DNA from: Gammaproteobacteria bacterium
GTDB taxonomy: Bacteria; Pseudomonadota; Gammaproteobacteria; Chromatiales; Chromatiaceae
Direction of reading: 5' to 3'
DNA length: 5,711 bases
NCBI GenBank assembly: GCA_030625445.1
Contig: DAOUQU010000116.1
Location: 1-5,711 of the forward strand
Made by a program: the position numbers and the translations under genes. Shown here piece by piece: positions 1-5,711 of this stretch (position 1 is its first letter; every line of letters begins with the position of its first letter). Below the pieces are notes generated by a model. The model was not told where the DNA came from. It made no database searches and was given only the letters and a program-made list of their open reading frames with translations.

Positions 1-17
1 TCTGCTAAATTAACGAC

Positions 18-23
18 TATAAT
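18..23 (+). promoter_or_regulatory. Possible -10 box upstream of gmd
   Basis: A perfect TATAAT hexamer lies about 55 bases before the gmd start codon, in a leader that is roughly three-quarters or more A+T. A matching -35 box would fall at or beyond the left edge of the window and cannot be seen. TATAAT arises easily by chance in DNA this AT-rich, and gmd may instead be read from a promoter further upstream in a polysaccharide operon. This is only a candidate. Confidence 0.25.
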
Positions 24-78
24 TAGTTATTAAACACACAATATTACACGTAATAAAAATACTACCAAGGTTAAAATA

Positions 79-1167
79 ATGGCAAAAATTGCGCTTATAA
101 CAGGTGTAACCGGACAAGACGGTGCTTACCTAGCTGAATTTCTTCTAAATAAAGGCTATGAGGTTCACGGAATAAAACGTAGAGCTTCATCATTTAATAC
201 TGATCGAATCGATCATCTCTATCAGGATCCTCACGAAAAAGAGCAAAAATTTGTACTTCATTACGGTGATCTAACTGATTCTATGAATCTGGTGCGTATT
301 ATTCAGCTAATTAAACCAGATGAAATATACAATCTGGCAGCACAAAGTCATGTGGCGGTTTCTTTCGAGTGCCCTGAATATACTGCAGATACGGTTGGCA
401 TGGGTGCGCTTAGAATTCTGGATGCCATTCGTATTTCAGGCCTGGAGGATAAAACCCGTTACTATCAGGCATCGACTTCGGAGTTGTTCGGCGAGGTTCA
501 GGAAACCCCGCAGAAGGAGACAACCCCCTTCTATCCGCGCTCACCCTATGCAGTTGCAAAACTCTACGCCTACTGGATTACAGTCAACTACCGTGAGGCG
601 TATGGAATGTACGCCTGCAACGGAATTCTCTTTAATCATGAATCCCCGATACGGGGTGAGACCTTCGTTACGCGAAAAATTACCCGCGCGCTGGCGCGCA
701 TCAAGCTCAATCTGGCGGAGTGTCTCTATCTTGGGAATCTGGATGCAAAAAGAGACTGGGGACACGCCAAAGATTATGTCGAGATGCAATGGCTGATGCT
801 GCAACAGGAGAAACCGGATGACTTCTGCATTGCCACAGGCGTTCAATATTCGGTGCGTGACTTTGTCGATGCGGCATGCAAGGAGCTTGATATCAACATC
901 CGCTGGGAAGGGAAGGGCGTCGATGAGAAAGGTATCGATGTCAACACCGGAAAAACAATCGTGTCTGTTGACCCGCACTATTTCCGCCCCACCGAAGTAG
1001 AAACCCTGCTTGGAGATCCCACCAAGGCAAAAGAGCAACTCGGCTGGACGCCAAAGATTACCTTTGCGGAGATGGTGTCTGAAATGGTACGCGCCGATTT
1101 GCAAGATGCGCAAAAAGAGCAACTCTGCAACAACGAAGGCTACATGACATACTCACGCAGTGAATAA
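79..1167 (+). CDS. gmd: GDP-mannose 4,6-dehydratase
   Basis: The product (362 aa) converts GDP-D-mannose to GDP-4-keto-6-deoxy-D-mannose in the cytoplasm, using bound NADP. This is the entry step to GDP-L-fucose, GDP-D-rhamnose, colitose or perosamine for LPS or capsule. It is an extended short-chain dehydrogenase. The nucleotide-binding GxxGxxG motif is at residues 9-15 (GVTGQDG). The catalytic set is T133, E135 (in STSELFG), Y157 and K161 (YxxxK in SPYAVAK). The family-typical [17 protein letters not shown] block starts at 186 and RPTEVE is at 303-308. Length matches the long Gmd type (E. coli 373 aa), so it looks complete. The ATG is preceded by a weak AAGG at 67-70, eight bases away. No reductase (fcl or rmd) follows, so the partner gene, if present, lies upstream. 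Base composition rises from about 39% GC (61-420) to about 52% (421-1140), which suggests a mosaic gene or a cluster boundary. The product is near certain; the final sugar is unknown. Confidence 0.96.
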   Translation: MAKIALITGVTGQDGAYLAEFLLNKGYEVHGIKRRASSFNTDRIDHLYQDPHEKEQKFVLHYGDLTDSMNLVRIIQLIKPDEIYNLAAQSHVAVSFECPEYTADTVGMGALRILDAIRISGLEDKTRYYQASTSELFGEVQETPQKETTPFYPRSPYAVAKLYAYWITVNYREAYGMYACNGILFNHESPIRGETFVTRKITRALARIKLNLAECLYLGNLDAKRDWGHAKDYVEMQWLMLQQEKPDDFCIATGVQYSVRDFVDAACKELDINIRWEGKGVDEKGIDVNTGKTIVSVDPHYFRPTEVETLLGDPTKAKEQLGWTPKITFAEMVSEMVRADLQDAQKEQLCNNEGYMTYSRSE

Positions 1168-1176
1168 CCCACGACT

Positions 1177-1261
1177 CGTCATACCGGCGAAGGCCGGTAT
1201 CAAGGGGAATAGACGACAATTGGCAGACATGGATTCCGGCTAAAAGACTGCCGGAATGACG
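1177..1261. repeat. REP-like pair of inverted hairpins
   Basis: Two perfect 8-bp hairpins lie ten bases after the gmd stop: ATACCGGC/GCCGGTAT (1181-1200, loop GAAG) and ATTCCGGC/GCCGGAAT (1233-1257, 9-base loop). The outer ends, CGTCAT at 1177-1182 and ATGACG at 1256-1261, are also inverted copies, so the 85-bp unit is symmetric overall. This is the architecture of a REP doublet (BIME-like). Neither hairpin is followed by a T-run on either strand, so it is not a classical intrinsic terminator, though it could stabilise the 3' ends of the convergent gmd and TSUP transcripts. I recall CGTCAT...CCGG...ATGACG palindromes as common in proteobacterial genomes; copy number here is unknown. Confidence 0.75.
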
Positions 1262-1269
1262 GGCGCTTA

Positions 1270-1427
1270 GGGATGAGGCAGAAATTAAAGTACCAGGATG
1301 TGCAGATTTTTTGTTCGTGATTTTTGTTGCCGCGTCGGACGCATAGTGAACTATGCAACCAAAGTGGCGGCGAAAAGCACGGACAAAAAGGCAAGCGGGA
1401 TTGGTATTTTAATAAATGCATCATCCC
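1270..1427. mobile_element. MITE-like 158-bp palindromic element, non-coding
   Basis: The whole segment is one imperfect palindrome centred between 1348 and 1349. Counting by eye over 1267-1430, about 54 of 82 positions pair without any gap, and several mismatches would be G-U in RNA. Terminal inverted repeats are GGGATGAGGCA (1270-1280) and TGCATCATCCC (1417-1427), 10 of 11 matching. Further arms are ATTAAAGTACCA (1284-1295) against TGGTATTTTAAT (1402-1413), and T-rich left against A-rich right arms around 1308-1324 and 1373-1389. The core is a perfect 7+7 palindrome, GCATAGT-GA-ACTATGC (1341-1356). TTA flanks both ends in direct orientation (1267-1269 and 1428-1430), a possible 3-bp target duplication. 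There is no transposase or credible ORF, as expected for a non-autonomous element. The mobile interpretation is inferred; the palindrome is directly visible. Confidence 0.6.
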
Positions 1428-2174
1428 TTAACCCAATATAAGCTTCAAACCCACCAGGATCGTCACCGTCTCAAAACCGCGTTTGACCCAGCGATTGCCG
1501 CTAGTAATCGACAGGTGCGCGCCTGCGTAGCCACCCAGCAGTGAACCCAGCAGCAATACCGGCAGCCACTCCCACTTGATCTCTCCGAGCAGGCCCAGCG
1601 TGATGGCGCCTGCGCCATTCCAGAACATCCCCACCAGGATCAGTGTGTAGGCAACGGCGCGTTGATAGTCGAGACCAAACCAGCGAATCAGCCACAGGGT
1701 CACGAAGAGTCCTGTTCCCGAAGTCAGGGAGCCATTCAGAATGCCGATAGCAAAGAGTCCGGCTCCCCCAATAAGATAACCGGCAGAGCTGCGATGACGC
1801 GGCTCATACGACTGCCCCAGCTGCTTGCGCATGAGTGAGTAGAGCCCCAGAGAGAGGGTCAACACTCCCAGCGCCATGGTCGCACTGCGGTCTGGCACTT
1901 TCAGAATAAAACTTGCGCCAAGAATGACGCCGGGGATACCGCTCAGCAGAATAAACAGCATAAAACGGCGTTCCAGGTCACTGTTATTGAGATGACGGAT
2001 GGTGGCGCCAACTCCCAACGCCACAGATGCCACTTTATGCGTCGCCAGCGCAATACCGAAAGGGAGGCCGAGAAACAGCAGCAGCGGCAGCTGGATCAGC
2101 CCTGCTCCACCACCGGAGAAGGCGGAGAAGAGATTTGCCAGAAAGGAGAAGAACAGGAGGATTAACTGGTCCAT
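1428..2174 (-). CDS. TSUP-family (TauE/SafE) membrane transporter
   Basis: A very hydrophobic 248-aa inner-membrane protein with about seven to eight predictable membrane segments. It shows the internal duplication typical of the TauE/SafE permease family: the first copy has SGGGAGLIQLPLLLFLGLPF (20-39) followed by ATHK (44-47), and the second has GSLTSGTGLFVTLWLIRWFG (148-167) followed by AVAYT (173-177). Family members move sulfite, sulfoacetate, thiosulfate or related anions, but substrate cannot be read from sequence and no sulfur gene is adjacent. Length is usual for the family, so it seems complete. The ATG at 2174 fits the normal N-terminus, but no clear Shine-Dalgarno precedes it (AGCACCTC), so expression may be weak or the start unusual. 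It is convergent with gmd, divergent from the DUF4124 gene and probably monocistronic. The stop codon TAA is the TTA that borders the palindromic element. Confidence 0.9.
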   Translation of the reverse strand: MDQLILLFFSFLANLFSAFSGGGAGLIQLPLLLFLGLPFGIALATHKVASVALGVGATIRHLNNSDLERRFMLFILLSGIPGVILGASFILKVPDRSATMALGVLTLSLGLYSLMRKQLGQSYEPRHRSSAGYLIGGAGLFAIGILNGSLTSGTGLFVTLWLIRWFGLDYQRAVAYTLILVGMFWNGAGAITLGLLGEIKWEWLPVLLLGSLLGGYAGAHLSITSGNRWVKRGFETVTILVGLKLILG

Positions 2175-2200
2175 GAGGTGCTTGCATAATTCTAAAATAG

Positions 2201-2228
2201 GATTGCCACGCTACGCTCGCAATGACGG
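2201..2228. repeat. Short palindromic repeat (ATTGCC...GCAATGACGG type)
   Basis: GGATTGCC is followed by an alternating CACGCTACGCT core and GCAATGACGG. ATTGC (2202-2206) and GCAAT (2219-2223) form the base of a small imperfect hairpin with inner CG/CG pairing. I recognise this as a dispersed repeat type seen in many environmental bacteria, normally with a mirrored GTCATTGC end. Only one side carries the GACGG end here, so it may be a partial copy. It sits 27 bases upstream of the TSUP start, between divergent genes. No function is implied. GACGG (2224-2228) can also pair with CCGTC (2239-2243). Confidence 0.5.
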
Positions 2229-2340
2229 ATATTCAAGCCCGTCCGTGGCTGCTGAAAGATTTTGTGCTGTAATTCAATCCTGTTGCGCTATAAACTTGGC
2301 AATATAGACTTGACACTGAAAAATTGAAATAGAGAGATCT

Positions 2341-3354
2341 ATGAGTCGTTATTTTTATCTATTGATACTGCTGCTTTGCTGCACCACGGCTGTCAATGCA
2401 GAGATGTACCGCTGGACGGACGAAAAAGGCAAGGTCCACTACTCTGACAAAATCCCTGCGCAACATAAACACCGCGGTCACACACAATTGAACCCTCAAG
2501 GGGTGGTCATCGAAAGAGTTACATCGTCATTATCACCCGCACAACTACAGCACCGCATACAGCAGAGAAAACTGCATCTGCTGCGGCAGGAGCGTCAGCA
2601 GCAACGTCATAACACAGATAAATCTCTCATGGAGCAGTATGACTCCCCGGATGATTTGATCATGACCAGGGACGGGAAAGTCGCCAAAATCGAGCACTCT
2701 ATCGACACCATGAAAAACCAGGCCAACAACACCCGAGAGGCGCTGGCAAAGCAGCAGAAGCGAATTGACGCTCTGCAGGCCCGGGGGGAATCCGTGCCTG
2801 TCGATATGATACAGAAGCTCCTGAGGCTGCGTCATAGCGTCAAACAGGGTGATGCCGAAATCGTACAGGCGGAAGTTAAAAAACAGCAGCTGCATGATCA
2901 GTATACCCGGGAGCTGCAACGCTATCGTCATCTGAAACAGCCGGACAAGTACCCGCCGCCGGCCTCCTGGCAAGAGGAGCAGGAACCCATTGAAGGCGTC
3001 ATCACCTGCTCATCAAGTAAAAACTGCAAGCCCCTGTGGAAACGCGCTGTTGTCTATGTCAGAAAACACTCCGATACAGCAGTCAAGCTGCAAACTGATG
3101 AGATAGTGATCACAGAGCCGGTAACGCAGGGTCAGCAAATCAGTCTCATTCTGTCACTGATCAGCGAAGCTGAGGCAGGGAAATTTTCGATATACATGGA
3201 TGTTCAATGCAGAGCATCCGCCAGGAGAGCGCCCTGCAGCAGCAAGCATGCAAAAAGGGTGTTGCATGATTTTCGTCCGGCTGTTCTCAACGAAACAGTG
3301 CCGGCACCAGAATCCGCCAGCAATCCTCCAGTTCGTCCAGTGGGGACTCCTTGA
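2341..3354 (+). CDS. Exported DUF4124-domain coiled-coil protein, function unknown
   Basis: The 337-aa product begins with a signal peptide (hydrophobic 5-16, likely cut after VNA at residue 20). There is no proper lipobox despite two cysteines at 13-14, so it should be periplasmic. A DUF4124 domain follows directly (about 21-60; signature MYRWTDEKGKVHYSDKIP), a small domain common in gammaproteobacterial envelope proteins and of unknown function. Residues 66-200 are Gln/Arg/Lys/Glu-rich and strongly helical, probably coiled coil. After a Pro-rich hinge (200-216) comes a compact C-terminal region (about 220-312) with two cysteine pairs, C223/C229 and C290/C299, which could form disulfides in the periplasm. 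The final 22 residues are Pro/Ala-rich and are encoded antisense to slmA. The ATG is chosen because the signal peptide starts there and purine-rich AGAGAG lies just upstream (2331-2336). It is probably a single-gene unit. Its cellular role is not known to me. Confidence 0.85.
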   Translation: MSRYFYLLILLLCCTTAVNAEMYRWTDEKGKVHYSDKIPAQHKHRGHTQLNPQGVVIERVTSSLSPAQLQHRIQQRKLHLLRQERQQQRHNTDKSLMEQYDSPDDLIMTRDGKVAKIEHSIDTMKNQANNTREALAKQQKRIDALQARGESVPVDMIQKLLRLRHSVKQGDAEIVQAEVKKQQLHDQYTRELQRYRHLKQPDKYPPPASWQEEQEPIEGVITCSSSKNCKPLWKRAVVYVRKHSDTAVKLQTDEIVITEPVTQGQQISLILSLISEAEAGKFSIYMDVQCRASARRAPCSSKHAKRVLHDFRPAVLNETVPAPESASNPPVRPVGTP

Positions 3355-3868
3355 AGACCGAACGCCGGAAATGATGCATGCGCCCTTCAACCCAGTCTGT
3401 CAGCAGTCGTGCGGTCAAGGCTTCAGTGGCGACCGTCTGAGCTTCTCCACGCATCTTTGCCTCACGCAGCACCTGTTTGAACTGCGACTCCAGGCGCAGG
3501 AAGAACTGCTCGACGCGCGCATGCAGGCGCTCATTCTCACCGGTGAGAGCATCGCCGAGCAGCACCCGCGTAATACCGGGATTGCGTTCAGAGAACCCCA
3601 GCAGCAGGTAGATGATGTAATAACAGCGCTCCGGCGTCTCCTTGTACTCTTCAAGTATCTGGTTAATCCGCGTGAAAACACTCTCTTCGGCAAAGCTAAT
3701 CAACGCCTCGAATATCTGCGCCTTGCTGGCAAAATGACGATACAGAGCCGCCTCGGAAACACCCGCCGCCTTTGCCAGGGACGCCGTGGTGATGCGCTTG
3801 CCTGACTGATTTTCCAGCTCTTGCGCCAGGCCCTCCAGAATCTGCTGCTTGCGCGAAGGACGCGGCAC
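3287..3868 (-). CDS. slmA: Nucleoid occlusion factor SlmA (TetR family)
   Basis: SlmA (193 aa; E. coli 198 aa) binds SlmA-binding sites on the chromosome and blocks FtsZ ring assembly over the nucleoid. The N-terminal TetR helix-turn-helix is plain: RITTASLAKAAGVSEAALYR (25-44) followed by HFASKAQIFEALI (45-57), nearly identical to the E. coli pattern. The ligand/FtsZ-binding half keeps LLLGFSERNPGITRVLLGDAL and VLREAKMRG, which separates SlmA from other TetR regulators. The start is GTG at 3868, one base after the argB stop. The ribosome site AGGAGA lies inside the last argB codons, seven bases upstream, so translation is probably coupled to argB. The usual SlmA C-terminus is reached, so the gene appears complete although its last 68 bases overlap the convergent DUF4124 gene. 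pyrE, often near slmA in enterics, is not next to it here. Confidence 0.94.
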   Translation of the reverse strand: MPRPSRKQQILEGLAQELENQSGKRITTASLAKAAGVSEAALYRHFASKAQIFEALISFAEESVFTRINQILEEYKETPERCYYIIYLLLGFSERNPGITRVLLGDALTGENERLHARVEQFFLRLESQFKQVLREAKMRGEAQTVATEALTARLLTDWVEGRMHHFRRSVFKESPLDELEDCWRILVPALFR

Positions 3869-3869
3869 C

Positions 3870-4835
<966 letters not shown>

Positions 4836-4856
4836 TCATTTTCTGGTTTACAGCTT

Positions 4857-4921
4857 GTCATCTCGACGTAGGAGAGATCTAGATTCCTCGTCGCTCGTAC
4901 CTCACTTCCCTCGGAATGACA
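4857..4921. repeat. 65-bp TGTCAT...ATGACA palindromic repeat
   Basis: The ends are inverted copies: TGTCATCTCGA (4857-4867) against TCGGAATGACA (4911-4921), 9 of 11 matching. The interior has a GAGATCTAGATTCCTCG stretch with a CTCG/CTCA-rich right half. This pattern is a dispersed repeat I have seen in many bacterial genomes, often as GTCATCTCGA...GAGATCTAGATTCCTCG...GGAATGAC. It is inserted inside the larger inverted-repeat region between argB and dut. No coding capacity. Confidence 0.6.
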
Positions 4922-4978
4922 CGTATAACTTAAAATATTATTGATGGTTTTGGTAATATCTCAATAACTCCGTGGATT

Positions 4979-5004
4979 TTCGCGGTCAGATGACAGCTCC
5001 CACA
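4979..5004 (-). repeat. REP-like hairpin, minus orientation
   Basis: Read on the minus strand this is TGTGGGAGCTGTCATCTGAC followed by CGCGAA. The 16-base hairpin (4982-4997) has a six-position stem with one mismatch and the loop ATCT. It resembles the GTGGGAGC...GCGA REP family of pseudomonads and relatives and is the inverted partner of the copy at 5023-5048, with about 18 of 26 positions shared. Confidence 0.5.
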
Positions 5005-5022
5005 ACAATTGCTGAGTGCAAA

Positions 5023-5048
5023 CGTAGGAGTGGTCTTCTGACCACAAT
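5023..5048 (+). repeat. REP-like hairpin, plus orientation
   Basis: CGTAGGAG precedes a perfect 6-bp hairpin GTGGTC-TTCT-GACCAC (5030-5045). The GTAGGAG head joined to a loop with a pyrimidine-rich top is the usual layout of Pseudomonas-type REP sequences, which are mobilised by REP-associated tyrosine transposases (RAYT) when one is present in the genome. No such gene is in this window. It pairs head-to-head with 4979-5004 to form a BIME-like doublet. Confidence 0.55.
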
Positions 5049-5124
5049 TGACAAGCGCTGTCACTTTATCTGCATACACGGACTTATTGAGAAGTTACTG
5101 GTTTTGAAGCACGCTCTGTTTCCT

Positions 5125-5154
5125 ATCCGTGTTCATCTGTGTGCATCTGTGGTT
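5125..5154 (-). repeat. AACCACAGATG-type dispersed repeat, right copy
   Basis: This is the inverted partner of 4784-4813, with 2 differences in 30 bases. It begins ten bases beyond the dut stop codon, so it lies in the dut 3' untranslated region. The two copies bracket a 371-bp block, and in RNA the two arms could form a long stem across the dut-argB junction. Confidence 0.7.
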
Positions 5155-5164
5155 AAAAGTTTTT

Positions 5165-5620
5165 TTAATGCCTGCCGGTGTGGCCGAAACCGCCTTCTCC
5201 ACGGCCGCTGTCATCAAACTCTTCGACAATGGTAAATTTTGCCTGTACCACCGGGATCACCACGAGTTGTGCGATACGCTCGCCGATTTCGACGCGAAAG
5301 CTGTCGCTGCCGCGATTCCAGCAGGAGACAAACAGTTGTCCCTGGTAGTCTGAATCGATCAAGCCGACAAGGTTGCCCAGCACGATGCCGTGTTTATGCC
5401 CCAGGCCCGAACGCGGCAAAATAATGGCGGCAAGTCCGGGATCGGCAATATGGATCGCCATGCCCGTCGGAATCAGTTCAGTCTGGCCCGGCTGCAGATC
5501 TAAAGGGAGATCCAGCATGGCGCGCAGATCCATCCCCGCAGAGCCGCCTGTCGCGTGGCTCGGGAGCGGAAAATCACTTCCCAGTCTTGAATCAAGGATT
5601 TTAAGTTCCAGTTCGTGCAT
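5165..5620 (-). CDS. dut: Deoxyuridine 5'-triphosphate nucleotidohydrolase (dUTPase)
   Basis: Dut hydrolyses dUTP to dUMP and pyrophosphate in the cytoplasm. It keeps uracil out of DNA and supplies dUMP to thymidylate synthase. The homotrimeric dUTPase family's five motifs are all present: I AGMDLRA (28-34), II PRSGLG (69-74), [12 protein letters not shown] with the catalytic aspartate D90 (86-94), [10 protein letters not shown] (113-120), [12 protein letters not shown] (139-149). The start ATG 5620 gives 151 aa and begins [10 protein letters not shown], matching E. coli Dut (MKKIDVKILD); a GTG at 5632 would add four unsupported residues. The start lies inside the end of coaBC (20-base overlap), a common arrangement that suggests coupled translation. 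A possible but weak ribosome site GAGTG lies nine bases upstream. The gene is complete and typical. Confidence 0.97.
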   Translation of the reverse strand: MHELELKILDSRLGSDFPLPSHATGGSAGMDLRAMLDLPLDLQPGQTELIPTGMAIHIADPGLAAIILPRSGLGHKHGIVLGNLVGLIDSDYQGQLFVSCWNRGSDSFRVEIGERIAQLVVIPVVQAKFTIVEEFDDSGRGEGGFGHTGRH

Positions 5621-5711
5621 AAAAATGTTCACTCATTAATGTGATTAATTGTCTCGCCAGGCGCAGCTTGTCTGTCAGCGGCAACTGCTGCTGCCCACCC
5701 TCCCAGAACAC
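5601..5711 (-). CDS. coaBC: CoaBC C-terminal end (partial)
   Basis: The last 36 codons of a gene entering from the right edge read [20 protein letters not shown] and continue to [15 protein letters not shown] before TAA at 5601. The pattern of an aromatic-acid-Gly stretch, LPL, then KxxLARxLI and a short basic tail is what ends the phosphopantothenate-cysteine ligase half (CoaB) of the bifunctional phosphopantothenoylcysteine decarboxylase/synthetase. That enzyme makes 4'-phosphopantetheine from phosphopantothenate and cysteine for coenzyme A. The coaBC-dut neighbourhood is strongly conserved in gammaproteobacteria, and the 20-base overlap with dut fits. The fragment is too short for active-site residues, so the call rests on context plus the C-terminal pattern. 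Confidence 0.75.
   Translation of the reverse strand: MFWEGGQQQLPLTDKLRLARQLITLMSEHFYARTGT

Larger units (their letters stand above)
4953..5098. repeat. 146-bp palindromic element with 22-bp inverted ends
   Basis: The terminal arms, 4953-4974 (containing TCTCAATAACTCCGTG) and 5077-5098 (containing CACGGACTTATTGAGA), are inverted copies with 19 of 22 positions matching. A second weaker inverted match, TGACAGC (4991-4997) against GCTGTCA (5057-5063), sits nearly symmetric inside. Two REP-like hairpins occupy the middle. There is no ORF related to a transposase. It could be a non-autonomous element that carried a REP pair along, or REP units that landed in an older palindrome. Confidence 0.55.

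Noticed and set aside
12..14. Lipoprotein signal in the DUF4124 protein (positions are residues; two cysteines at 13-14)
   Set aside because: The residues before the cysteines are leucines, not the small residue a lipobox needs, and a normal VNA cleavage site follows.
541..1122. Long minus-strand open frame opposite gmd (193 codons)
   Set aside because: It is antisense to a fully conserved gmd, resembles no protein family and has no ribosome site; it is a by-product of gmd codon use.
1181..1257. Intrinsic terminators for gmd or the transporter
   Set aside because: The hairpins are strong, but no T-run follows on either strand, so a REP doublet explains them better.
1200..1424. 74-codon minus-strand open frame inside the palindromic spacer
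   Set aside because: It runs through the palindrome and the REP-like doublet; composition follows the repeat and nothing resembles a transposase or toxin.
2310..2315. TTGACA as a -35 box for the DUF4124 gene
   Set aside because: A -10 box at 16-18 bp spacing would fall on the ribosome site just before the ATG (around 2333), and no TATAAT-like hexamer is there.
3200..3805. Plus-strand open frame spanning the DUF4124 end and the reverse of slmA (201 codons)
   Set aside because: It covers parts of two real genes in the wrong frame or strand, with no family similarity.
5618..5632. GTG at 5632 as the dut start
   Set aside because: The four extra residues are not in the family, and ATG 5620 aligns with the E. 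coli Dut N-terminus.

Overview
This window reads as ordinary chromosome from a gammaproteobacterium of moderate GC. The main reasons are a full-length SlmA nucleoid-occlusion factor (a largely gammaproteobacterial protein), the gene order coaBC-dut-argB-slmA, an ArgB with the N-terminal helix seen in the Pseudomonas-type enzyme, and a DUF4124 envelope protein. The genus cannot be named from this sequence. The density of short palindromic repeats between genes is typical of free-living environmental gammaproteobacteria; that is an inference.

Layout. 1-1167: gmd (GDP-mannose 4,6-dehydratase) on the plus strand, the probable edge of a surface-polysaccharide locus lying upstream of the window. 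Its leader and first third are clearly more AT-rich than the rest. 1168-1427: a spacer between convergent genes holding two palindromic elements, a REP-like hairpin pair and a 158-bp near-perfectly centred inverted repeat flanked by TTA. 1428-2174: a TSUP (TauE/SafE) membrane transporter on the minus strand. 2175-2340: a divergent spacer with a short repeat. 2341-3354: an exported DUF4124 coiled-coil protein on the plus strand, whose 3' end runs 68 bp into slmA. 3287-3868 (slmA), 3870-4766 (argB), 5165-5620 (dut) and 5601-5711 (3' end of coaBC) all lie on the minus strand and look like one housekeeping unit, transcribed in the order coaBC, dut, argB, slmA. coaBC/dut overlap and argB/slmA abut, so both pairs are probably translationally coupled.

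The 398-bp gap between argB and dut has no credible gene. It is filled with nested inverted repeats: an outer pair of 30-bp AACCACAGATG-type repeats, a 65-bp palindrome, and a 146-bp palindromic element carrying an inverted pair of REP-like hairpins.

The minus-strand unit covers housekeeping tasks: coenzyme A synthesis (CoaBC), dUTP removal and dTMP precursor supply (Dut), arginine synthesis (ArgB) and coordination of division with the chromosome (SlmA). gmd belongs to nucleotide-sugar synthesis. I see no evidence of a new defence, metabolic or mobile gene system. The unusual material is the non-coding repeat architecture.
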